Source: Steroidobacteraceae bacterium (GTDB lineage Bacteria; Pseudomonadota; Gammaproteobacteria; Steroidobacterales; Steroidobacteraceae). From it: 64,000 bases of DNA. The stretch covers positions 62,001-126,000 of the forward strand of contig JALORN010000005.1 in assembly GCA_025458905.1 (NCBI GenBank). The letters run 5' to 3'. This document shows positions 31,750 through 39,418 of the stretch, one piece after another. Numbering within the stretch: the first letter of the stretch is position 1; each line of letters opens with the position of its first letter. The notes beneath the pieces were generated by a model. That model saw only the letters and a list, made by a program, of their open reading frames with translations. It had not been told where the DNA came from and did not search any database. Made by a program: the position numbers and the translations under genes.

Positions 31750-33969
31750 ATGGAGCGGCGTCGATTCCTGCTGGTCTCCGGCCTCGCCGGCTCGTCGTCG
31801 CTGCTCGGGCTGGTCTGGGGCTGCGCGCCGCTGCCTGCGCGGGCGCCCGCCACCTCGAGGGCGCCGGCCGCCGGCGGGATGCCTGCGGGTGCCGCCGCGC
31901 CGCTCGAGGTCGGTGCCTGGCTCGCGCTGGAGCCGGGCGGGCGCGTGCTCGTCCAGGTGCACAAGTCCGAGATGGGTCAGGGGGTGCTGACCGCGCTGCC
32001 GATGCTGGTCGCCGAGGAACTCGACGTGCCGTTCGCGCGCGTCGAGGCGCGGCTGGCGCCGGGCGCGCTGCGCTTCCGCGACGCGCGCGGCAACCAGACC
32101 ACCGGCTACTCGAGCAGCGTCAGCAGCAGCTGGCTGCCGTTCCGTACGCTGGGCGCAGCGGCGCGGGCCATGCTGCTGCAGGCGGCCGCGCTGCGCTGGG
32201 CGGTGCCGGTGGCGCGGCTGCGCACCGAACGCGGCGAGGTGGTCGACGACGGCGACGCCTCGTCGCCGCAGGGCGCCGGCAGGTCGATCGCGGCCGGCGT
32301 CGCGACGCCGCGGCGGCTGCCCTACGCAGCGCTGCTCGAGGACGCGCGCCGGCTGCCCGTGCCGGATGCGCCGCCGCTGAAGGCAGCGGGGCGCTTCGAA
32401 CTGATCGGCTCGCGCGTGCCGCGGGTCGACACGCCGTCCAAGGTGGACGGCAGCGCCTGCTTCGGCATCGACGTGCGCCTGCCCAGCATGAAGACCGCGG
32501 TGGTCGCGCGCTGCCCGCACCTCGGGGGTCGTGCGCGCGGCCACGATCCTGCGCCGGCGCTGCGCGTGCCCGGCGTCGAGCGCGTGGTGCCGATCGGCAG
32601 CGGCATCGCCGTGGTGGCGCGCGACTTCTGGTCCGCCAGCCGCGGCCGCGACGCGCTGGTCGTCGACTGGGACCCGGGTCCCGCGGCCGGCCGCGATTCG
32701 CCGGCCCACGAGCGCGAGCTCGTCGCGCGGCTGGGCCTGCCCGGCCGGGACGCACGGCGCGAGGGCGATCCTGCGGCGCTCGCCGCCGCCGCGGGTGGCC
32801 GCTGGGTGCGCGCGGACTACCACACGCCGTTCCTGGCGCATGCGGCGATGGAGCCGCTGGCCGCCACCGCGAGCGTCGGCGCCGGCCGTTGCGACCTCTG
32901 GCTCGGCACGCAGGCGCCGAGCCGCGCGCAGGACTGGGCGGCGAAGGTCACCGGGCTCGCGCGCGAGCAGGTGTTCGTGCACACGCTGCCGCTCGGCGGC
33001 GCCTTCGGTCGCCGCGGCGAGTGGGACTTCGCCGTCGAGGCGGTGGAACTCGCGCTCGCCTGCGGCGTGCCGGTCAAGGTGGTCTGGAGCCGCGCCGACG
33101 ACATGCGGCACGATTTCTATCGCCCGGCGACCGCGAACCGCCTCGCCGCGCGGCTCGACGACACCGGTGCACTGCGGCTGCTGACGCATCGCGTCGCCGC
33201 GCCGTCGATCGCGCGCCGTCGCAGCCCCGAGGCGCTCGAGCGCGGCCACGACTTCCTGATGACCCAGGGCAGCGCCGACCATCCGTACTCGATCGAGCAC
33301 CAGCTGGTGGATTACCACGAGGTCGACCTCGGGGTGCCGGTGGGTTTCTGGCGCTCGGTCGGTCACTCGCACAATGGCTTCGCGCTCGAGTGCTTCGTCG
33401 ACGAGATCGCGGAGGCCGCCGGGGCCGACCCCTTCGAATGGCGCCGCGCCCGGCTCGATGGCGACCCGCGGCTGCGGGCGGTGCTGGAACTGGCGGCGCG
33501 CGAGTCCGGCTGGGGCGGCGCGTTGCCGCGCGGCAGCGGGCGCGGCATCGCCTGCATGGAGAGCTATGGCACGCGCGTCGCCCTGGTCGCGGAGGTGCGG
33601 GTCGCGGAGGGCGAGGTCGCCGTCCGGCGCATCACCTGTGCAGTCGACTGCGGGCAGGTGGTGCACCCGGGCATCGTCGAGCAGCAGATGGAGAGTGGCA
33701 TCGTGTTCGGGCTCTCGGCTGCGCTGCACGGCGAGGTGACGTTCGCCGACGGCGCCGTGCGCCAGTCGAACTTCCACGACTACCCGGTGCTGCGACTCCC
33801 GGAGATGCCGCGCATCGACGTGCACCGCATCGCGAGCGATGCCGCGCCCGGCGGCTGCGGCGAACCCTCCACCCCGGTGGTGGCCCCGGCCGTCTGCAAC
33901 GCGATCCATGCCGCCACCGGGCAGCGGATCCGGCGGCTGCCGATCCGGCTCGCAACGCGCCCGGCCTGA
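31750..33969 (+). CDS. Molybdopterin-binding xanthine-oxidase-family subunit, IorB-like
   Basis: A 739-residue large subunit of the isoquinoline 1-oxidoreductase/aldehyde oxidase type. It starts with a twin-arginine-like [14 protein letters not shown] and a Cys at residue 26 (LVWGC), suggesting Tat export, perhaps as a lipoprotein. Cofactor stretches visible: [56 protein letters not shown], and [19 protein letters not shown] carrying the catalytic Glu. The usual partner, a [2Fe-2S] IorA-type subunit, is absent on both sides: the neighbours are divergent TauE and a convergent SUMF1 gene. Expected chemistry is hydroxylation of an N-heterocycle or aldehyde using water. Confidence 0.9.
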   Translation: MERRRFLLVSGLAGSSSLLGLVWGCAPLPARAPATSRAPAAGGMPAGAAAPLEVGAWLALEPGGRVLVQVHKSEMGQGVLTALPMLVAEELDVPFARVEARLAPGALRFRDARGNQTTGYSSSVSSSWLPFRTLGAAARAMLLQAAALRWAVPVARLRTERGEVVDDGDASSPQGAGRSIAAGVATPRRLPYAALLEDARRLPVPDAPPLKAAGRFELIGSRVPRVDTPSKVDGSACFGIDVRLPSMKTAVVARCPHLGGRARGHDPAPALRVPGVERVVPIGSGIAVVARDFWSASRGRDALVVDWDPGPAAGRDSPAHERELVARLGLPGRDARREGDPAALAAAAGGRWVRADYHTPFLAHAAMEPLAATASVGAGRCDLWLGTQAPSRAQDWAAKVTGLAREQVFVHTLPLGGAFGRRGEWDFAVEAVELALACGVPVKVVWSRADDMRHDFYRPATANRLAARLDDTGALRLLTHRVAAPSIARRRSPEALERGHDFLMTQGSADHPYSIEHQLVDYHEVDLGVPVGFWRSVGHSHNGFALECFVDEIAEAAGADPFEWRRARLDGDPRLRAVLELAARESGWGGALPRGSGRGIACMESYGTRVALVAEVRVAEGEVAVRRITCAVDCGQVVHPGIVEQQMESGIVFGLSAALHGEVTFADGAVRQSNFHDYPVLRLPEMPRIDVHRIASDAAPGGCGEPSTPVVAPAVCNAIHAATGQRIRRLPIRLATRPA

Positions 33970-34017
33970 CCCCGGGCGTCGCGCCACGCCACGGGCCGAC
34001 GCGCCGCCTCGCGTCCG

Positions 34018-34977
34018 TCAGCGGCGCGCGAGCGTGGCCGCCTCTGTCTCGTCGAGGTCGCGGGCGAGGCGGAACCCGACATCCTGCAGCGCGTCGGCGC
34101 CAGCGTCGGCGGCGACGTGGTCGCGCGCGGCGCTGCGCGCCATCCACGGCCGCGACAGCCAGGAGCCACCGCGTACGACACGGTGGCTGCACCCCGACCA
34201 CGTCCAGGCGCGTTCGTCCGGCGGGCGGCCCTTGTAGCTGCGCGTGTAGCAGTCGGCGAGCAGTTCGCGCACGTTGCCCACCAGGTCGTGCAGCCCCCAC
34301 GGGTTGGGCGCGAACGAGCCGACCGGCGCCGGCCCGGCGTAGTGGTCCGTGCAACGCGCGTGCGGGACGGGCAGGGCGAGCCCGCGCGCGGCGACGTCGT
34401 AGACGTTGGCGTAGTCGCAGGCGCGCGAGATCGAGACGCCCTCGTGCGAGTCACGATTGCTCCAGAAGCGTGCTCCGCCGGTGCCGGCGCGCGTCGCGTA
34501 CTCCCACTCGGCCTCCGAGGGCAGCCGATAGGCGCGGCCGGTGCGCTGCCCCAGCCAGGCGGCGTAGGCTGCCGCATCCGCCGGGGCGATGCAGCGCGCG
34601 GGAGCGGCCGGCGGTGACGGCGGATCGAGCGCGCAGGCCAGCGCCGGGCGATGGCCCGACTCGGCGACGAAGCGCGCGAACTCGCCCACCTGTACCTCGA
34701 AGCGTCCGAGCGCGAACGGCCGCCGGATCTTCACCGCCAGCGGCGGCGTCTCGCCCGAGCGCTCGTCGTGCTCGTAGGCGTCTGCGGCGGTGCCTAGGGA
34801 GAACCCGCCGGCAGCGACCGCGACCAGTTCGGGGCAGTCCGCGCAGTCGCGCAGGATCGTCGGCGCCGCCCCGTCGGCGCCGCGGGCGAGGGATGCCATG
34901 CCCAGCAGCGCCGTGAGCATCGACGCCTCTGCCAGCCGCGCCAGCCGCCCGCGACCGCGCCGCGCCACGCCGCTCAC
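34018..34977 (-). CDS. SUMF1/FGE-sulfatase-domain protein 2
   Basis: A 319-residue exported protein; GTG 34977 overlaps the stop of the upstream SUMF1 gene (GTGA), and ATG 34920 is the alternative (300 residues). A basic N-terminus then [15 protein letters not shown] is a signal peptide. It then carries [68 protein letters not shown] and HRVVRGGSW: the formylglycine-generating-enzyme-like fold. The reactive Cys pair that true FGEs carry after RGGSW is missing (here [10 protein letters not shown]), so sulfatase activation is unlikely. Similar non-enzymatic members bind ligands or assist surface complexes. Confidence 0.87.
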   Translation of the reverse strand: MSGVARRGRGRLARLAEASMLTALLGMASLARGADGAAPTILRDCADCPELVAVAAGGFSLGTAADAYEHDERSGETPPLAVKIRRPFALGRFEVQVGEFARFVAESGHRPALACALDPPSPPAAPARCIAPADAAAYAAWLGQRTGRAYRLPSEAEWEYATRAGTGGARFWSNRDSHEGVSISRACDYANVYDVAARGLALPVPHARCTDHYAGPAPVGSFAPNPWGLHDLVGNVRELLADCYTRSYKGRPPDERAWTWSGCSHRVVRGGSWLSRPWMARSAARDHVAADAGADALQDVGFRLARDLDETEAATLARR

Positions 34978-35933
34978 GGCACGTCCCGCGCGACGCGGAA
35001 GCCCGCGAAGTCGGCGCGGTCCTCGTCGTCGCCGTCGCCGTGGAACCCTGGCCGGCTGCGCTCCGGCCCGGTGCTCCAGCCGCCGCCGCGCTGGATGCGG
35101 CGCTTGCAGCCGCCGTCCCAGACCCATGCGCGCTGGTCGGTCGGCCGCCCGAAATAGCTGAGGCTGGCGCAGTCCTCGATCCACTCCCAGACGTTGCCGA
35201 TCATGTCGTACAGGCCGAAGGCGTTGGGGCGCAGGCTCCCGACGGGCGCGACGTCCGGGAAGCCGTCGTCGCAGTCCACCGCGCGCCACGCGAGCGGATA
35301 GCGCGCCATCGTCGAACGGTCGTTGGAGTTCGCGTGGGCACAGTGACGCCGCGGCGACGCGCCCCAGGACTGCAGTGCGCGGCTGCCGGCCTTGGCGGCG
35401 TACTCCCACTCGGCCTCGCTCGGCAGGCGATAGGGCTGGCCGGTGCGCGCCGCGAGCCAGGCGGCATAGGCCCGCGCATCGTGCCAGTCGATGCAGGTCG
35501 CCGGATGGTCGGGACGCGGTGTGGCGGGGACGTTGGGCGCGTCCCAGGCGATCTGCAGGTCCGCGAAACCCTGGCGCGACTCGACCCAGGTGCGGCAGCG
35601 AACGGTGCGCCGGTCGCGTCCGGTGGCGCGCGCGAACTCGGCGTACTCGGCGCGCGTCACTTCGTGGCGGCCGAGCGCGAAACGGCGTTCGATCCGCACC
35701 TCGACGGGATCGAGTTCGGCGGGCACTTCCGTCGGGACCTGCAGCGGCTTCGCGGTCCCCATCAGGAAGCGCCCGGTCGGCACGACCACCATCTCGGGAC
35801 AGGACCCGCAATCGCGGAACGGGGCGCCCGGCCCGATGCCCGGCGCGGCGAGCGCCGTGGATGCGATCAGCCACGCGGCCAGCGTCTGCGCCACTCGCAA
35901 TGTGTGGCAGGGAACGATCCGTGGGCAATTCAT
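34974..35933 (-). CDS. SUMF1/FGE-sulfatase-domain protein 1
   Basis: A 319-residue paralogue directly upstream of, and translation-coupled to, SUMF1 protein 2. Signal peptide about residues 1-30 (VAQTLAAWLIASTALAAPG). It shares the order [81 protein letters not shown] and ADFAGFRVARD. It too lacks the FGE Cys pair after RGGGW. ATG 35933 is chosen for the signal peptide; a longer frame up to 36074 is unlikely. It is divergent from TonB receptor 3 across 205 bp. Confidence 0.88.
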   Translation of the reverse strand: MNCPRIVPCHTLRVAQTLAAWLIASTALAAPGIGPGAPFRDCGSCPEMVVVPTGRFLMGTAKPLQVPTEVPAELDPVEVRIERRFALGRHEVTRAEYAEFARATGRDRRTVRCRTWVESRQGFADLQIAWDAPNVPATPRPDHPATCIDWHDARAYAAWLAARTGQPYRLPSEAEWEYAAKAGSRALQSWGASPRRHCAHANSNDRSTMARYPLAWRAVDCDDGFPDVAPVGSLRPNAFGLYDMIGNVWEWIEDCASLSYFGRPTDQRAWVWDGGCKRRIQRGGGWSTGPERSRPGFHGDGDDEDRADFAGFRVARDVP

Positions 35934-36138
35934 TGCGTCTTGCGTCGCCGCGGGCCCCGTTCCTTGCGCGCGCTGCACGCAGCGCGAGCGGGCGCGTAGC
36001 CACGCCGCAACAGAGGCTTTCGCGTCGGCGAACAGTCTCACCACGTCGTCCGGCGCTGGATATATTGGCATCGTGATCGCTTCTTTCCGCCGCGGCACGC
36101 CGCGTTGCAACGTAGAACGTACACAAGGGGGTCCTGAC

Positions 36139-38691
36139 ATGTCCAAGCTCAAGGTGATGTTCGCGGGCGCCGCCTGCGTGCTCGCGCCAGCGATGCCGCT
36201 CGCGGTGGCCCAGGAGGAACCTGCCGCCCAAGGCGGTGTCGAGGAGGTCGTCGTCACGGCGCGCAAGCGCGAGGAAAGCCTGCAGGAGATCCCGATCGCG
36301 ATCTCCGCGCTCAGCGGCGAGCAGATCGAGGCGCGCGGCATCACTCGGCTCGAAGAGCTGACCCTGCAGGTCGCGGGCGTGCAGTTCCACTCGCTGGGCC
36401 TCGCGATCCCGGGCCGGGTCAACAGCTCGATCCGCTTCCGCGGCATGGACGTCAACAGCCAGGTGCCGACGTTCCAGCTCGGCACGCTGTTCGTCGACGG
36501 CATCTACGTGCTCGGGGGCGTGCACTCGATCCCGCTCGACGACATCGAGCGCGTCGAGGTGGTCAAGGGGCCACAGTCGGCCTACTTCGGCCGCAACACC
36601 TTCGGCGGGGCGATCAACTACATCTCCAAGCAGCCGCAGATGGAGGAATTCGGCGTCGAGGGGCGGGTGCTCGGCGCGGAGTACGAAGAGTACGAGTTGT
36701 CGGGCGCGGTCACCGGGCCGATCATCCCCGGCAAGCTCGCGTTCCGCGTCGGCGGCCGCATCTACGAGACGGGCGGCATGTGGACTGCGACCGACGGCGG
36801 CCGGCTCGGCGAGCAGAGCACGAAGTCGTACCAGGCCGCGCTCAAGGCCACGCCGGTCGAGGGGCTGACGCTCAACCTGCGCTACTTCACGGCCACCGAC
36901 GAGGACGGCCCCGCGGCAGGCGGTGCCATTCCGGGCCGACTGAACGACAGCTGCAACCGCGCGCCGGTGACGATCGGCGGCCAGACGGTGCGCGTCGGCT
37001 GGTTCTGCGGCGACGTGCCGGAGCAGGGCCGCGCGATCTCCGCGATCGGCACGACGCGGATCGTCGACAGCAACACGCTGACCGTCTCGCCGCGCGCGCT
37101 GCCCGCGACCGGCAACGCCAATTTTCTCCTCGAGCAGCTGATCCAGCGTCCGCTGCCGGCGGTGCTCGCCGGCAAGGTGCCGACGCTCGACGGGCTCGAC
37201 CTCGAGCGCGAGGTCGAGCGTTTCTCGGCAACCGTGGGCTACGAGTTCGGCGATGGCTGGAACGTGGAGGCCGTCTACGGCGACAACACGCTGCGTGCCA
37301 ACTGGGTGCGCGACTTCAACTTCACGGCCTTCGACAACGCCTACTCTCGCGATCCGCAGTACAGCACCGACGAGTCCTGGGAGCTGCGCCTCACCTCGCC
37401 ACAGGACCGGCGGCTGCGCTGGCAGGTCGGGTACAACCGCTACGAGCAGCGATTCGTCTCGTCGGCGACCGGCGGCGACGCGCTGTTCCTGTGCATAGAC
37501 TCGGTGCCCGGCGTAACCATCGGCGGCTGCCGGCCGAACACGCCGCCGGGCGCGGGATTCTTCTTCTCGCCGAACGGCCTCGCCAACACGGACCAGGTCG
37601 AGACCGAGGGGTATTTCGCCGGTGCGACCTTCGACTTCACGGACCAGTGGTCCGTCAGCGCCGAGGGCCGCTACCAGAAGGACAGTTTCCGTCGCGGTCT
37701 CACGACGTTCCAGGACGTCGCCGACGACCGCTTCCTGCCGCGCGTGATCCTGCAGTGGAAGCCCACCGAGGGCACGAACCTGTACGCCTCCTATGCACTC
37801 GGGCTGCTGCAGGGCGAGATCAACCAGCTGGTCGTCGACGCCGACGCGCGCGAGCGCGCTGCGTTCGACGCGTTCGGCGCCGCCGGATCGGTGCCGCCCG
37901 AGGAGCTCGCCAGCTACGAGATCGGCTGGAAGCAGGAGTTCCTGGACCGCCGCCTGCTGCTCAACACCGCGTTCTACTACGGCGACTGGACCAACAAGAA
38001 GGTGCGCCAGGTCGTCGCCGTGCAGTTCACCTGCGGCGATTTCCCGGTACCGATCGGCACGCAGGGCTGCCGCCCGGGGCTCGGCGAGGGCAACGTCGGC
38101 GAGCCGGCCCGCAACCCCAATGGGACGCCGGTGTTCAACAACTCCAACGTGGTCTCGGCCTTCGACGCGAGGATCTGGGGTGCCGAGTTCGAATGGACGG
38201 CGGCCCCGACCGAGCGGCTGCGGCTCGGTGGTGCGCTGACCTGGGCGCGCAGCGAGATGAAGGAGGGCCTGTTCCTCACCATCGAGCGGATCGCCGGCTC
38301 GGCCGACATCAAGGGCAAGCAGAACCCACGCTTCCCGGAGTGGTCGGGTTCGGTCAACGCCGAGTACAGCGCGCCACTCGCGGGCGAGTGGTCGTGGTTC
38401 GTCCGCGGCGACGCGAACTACTTCGGCGAGACCTTCGTCGACCTCGACAACCTCGCGACCTGCAAGGCCTACACCCTCGCCAACGGCGGAGTCGGCGTGA
38501 GCCGCGGCGGCACGCGCATCGAGCTGTTCGCGCGCAACCTGTTCGACGATGACAGCTGGGCGGCCTGCGCGCGCTTCCTCGAGTTCGACATCCCGCAGGA
38601 CGGCGCCGGGAATCCCAACACCTACATGACGACGATCGTCGCGCCGCAGATGAAGCGCCAGCTCGGCCTGCGCGCCTCGTTCCGGTTCTGA
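36139..38691 (+). CDS. TonB-dependent outer-membrane receptor 3
   Basis: An 850-residue receptor. Signal peptide about residues 1-25 (AMPLAVAQ), TonB-box-like EEVVVTA at 35-41 then RKREESLQEIPIAIS, plug with IRFRGMDVNSQVP and VEVVKGPQSAYFGRNTFGGAINY, barrel, and C-terminus QLGLRASFRF. It is less similar to receptors 1 and 2 than those are to each other and probably has another ligand. The ATG follows AAGGGGGTCCTGAC, and CAACGTAGA upstream also occurs before receptor 2. TATATT at 36061-36066 could be a -10 box, but no matching -35 was found. A GC hairpin follows the stop. Confidence 0.93.
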   Translation: MSKLKVMFAGAACVLAPAMPLAVAQEEPAAQGGVEEVVVTARKREESLQEIPIAISALSGEQIEARGITRLEELTLQVAGVQFHSLGLAIPGRVNSSIRFRGMDVNSQVPTFQLGTLFVDGIYVLGGVHSIPLDDIERVEVVKGPQSAYFGRNTFGGAINYISKQPQMEEFGVEGRVLGAEYEEYELSGAVTGPIIPGKLAFRVGGRIYETGGMWTATDGGRLGEQSTKSYQAALKATPVEGLTLNLRYFTATDEDGPAAGGAIPGRLNDSCNRAPVTIGGQTVRVGWFCGDVPEQGRAISAIGTTRIVDSNTLTVSPRALPATGNANFLLEQLIQRPLPAVLAGKVPTLDGLDLEREVERFSATVGYEFGDGWNVEAVYGDNTLRANWVRDFNFTAFDNAYSRDPQYSTDESWELRLTSPQDRRLRWQVGYNRYEQRFVSSATGGDALFLCIDSVPGVTIGGCRPNTPPGAGFFFSPNGLANTDQVETEGYFAGATFDFTDQWSVSAEGRYQKDSFRRGLTTFQDVADDRFLPRVILQWKPTEGTNLYASYALGLLQGEINQLVVDADARERAAFDAFGAAGSVPPEELASYEIGWKQEFLDRRLLLNTAFYYGDWTNKKVRQVVAVQFTCGDFPVPIGTQGCRPGLGEGNVGEPARNPNGTPVFNNSNVVSAFDARIWGAEFEWTAAPTERLRLGGALTWARSEMKEGLFLTIERIAGSADIKGKQNPRFPEWSGSVNAEYSAPLAGEWSWFVRGDANYFGETFVDLDNLATCKAYTLANGGVGVSRGGTRIELFARNLFDDDSWAACARFLEFDIPQDGAGNPNTYMTTIVAPQMKRQLGLRASFRF

Positions 38692-38697
38692 AGGCCC

Positions 38698-38730
38698 GCG
38701 GCGGGCGCCCCTCCCGGGGGTGCCCGCCGC
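38698..38730 (+). terminator. GC hairpin after TonB receptor 3
   Basis: GCGGCGGGC (38698-38706) pairs with GCCCGCCGC (38722-38730), starting 7 nt past the stop. It has no T-run and lies between convergent genes, so it could act on either strand. Confidence 0.45.
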
Positions 38731-38754
38731 GACGCGAGGCCGCGGACGACGCGA

Positions 38755-39162
38755 TCAGCCGGCCTTGCGGCCGGCATTCGGGCCGTACTTCATGTCGACG
38801 TGGCAGATGTGCGAGCGCAGCCACAGCGACAGGAAGTCGAAGAAGGCCTTCTCGACCCGGCCGTCCCCCGCCTCGAAGCGCGCGACGTGCGCCGTGAAGT
38901 CGGCGAGCAGCTTGGCGTGTATCGCCTTGTGGGTCCGCAGGTCTGCATAGCCGATCGACTCGAGGTAGGCCTCCTCGCCCTTGAAGTGCCGGACGGTGGC
39001 GTCGGCGAGCTTCCTGAACAGCCCCTGCAGCTCGGCCTTGCCGGCGCCCGCTCCGGCGCGGTCGTGGATGTCGTTCATCAGGCCGACCAGCACACGGTGC
39101 TCGTCGTTCATCCGTGCGACCCCGACGTCGAAGCGGATCGGATCCCAGGCAAGTACGGTCAT
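38755..39162 (-). CDS. Bacteriohemerythrin
   Basis: A 135-residue single-domain hemerythrin, a di-iron O2-binding four-helix protein. Ligand pattern: WDPIRFDVGVARMNDEH, then RHFKGEEAYLES, THKAIHAKLL and LRSHICHVDMKYG, giving the His/Glu/Asp set of the family. The start at 39162 (MTVLAW) matches family N-termini; an ATG at 39198 would add 12 unlikely residues. It could supply oxygen to oxygenases or act in O2 sensing; the neighbours give no direct hint. It is divergent from thrA. Confidence 0.9.
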   Translation of the reverse strand: MTVLAWDPIRFDVGVARMNDEHRVLVGLMNDIHDRAGAGAGKAELQGLFRKLADATVRHFKGEEAYLESIGYADLRTHKAIHAKLLADFTAHVARFEAGDGRVEKAFFDFLSLWLRSHICHVDMKYGPNAGRKAG

Positions 39163-39256
39163 GGCGCGCGTACCGAGTGGTGGTTCCCAGCGGCTCATCG
39201 GCCGCGGCGCGCCCCGCTGGATGAGGGCTTGTACCTAGCGCCTCGCAGGGCACGGA

Positions 39257-39274
39257 GCGTGACGGGCGTCACGC
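39257..39274. promoter_or_regulatory. 18-bp palindrome between hemerythrin and thrA
   Basis: GCGTGACG-gg-CGTCACGC, perfect 8-bp arms, 95-112 nt upstream of the hemerythrin start and about 145 nt before thrA. A candidate operator of either gene; the regulator is unknown. Confidence 0.4.
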
Positions 39275-39353
39275 GCGATGCGCGCGGGCACGCCCGGTGC
39301 CGTCGCCGGCTGGCGACGCGCTGCACCCGCCAGGGCGAACGCACGGGACGCGC

Positions 39354-39381
39354 TTGCGCCGGGGCGTAGCGCACCTATAGA
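39354..39381 (+). promoter_or_regulatory. Probable thrABC promoter
   Basis: TTGCGC (39354-39359), 16-nt spacer, TATAGA (39376-39381), 37 nt before the thrA ATG. No leader peptide rich in Thr/Ile codons was found, so classical attenuation is not supported. Confidence 0.45.
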
Positions 39382-39418
39382 GTCCCACGGTTTGATACCC
39401 CTGGGTCCGTCGAAATCC

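Noticed and set aside
34018-35933. Formylglycine-generating enzyme
   Set aside because: The essential Cys pair after RGGSW is absent in both proteins.
39199-39418. A threonine attenuator or leader peptide before thrA
   Set aside because: No short frame with Thr/Ile-rich codons and no terminator/antiterminator pair was found; only a promoter-like match and a palindrome.
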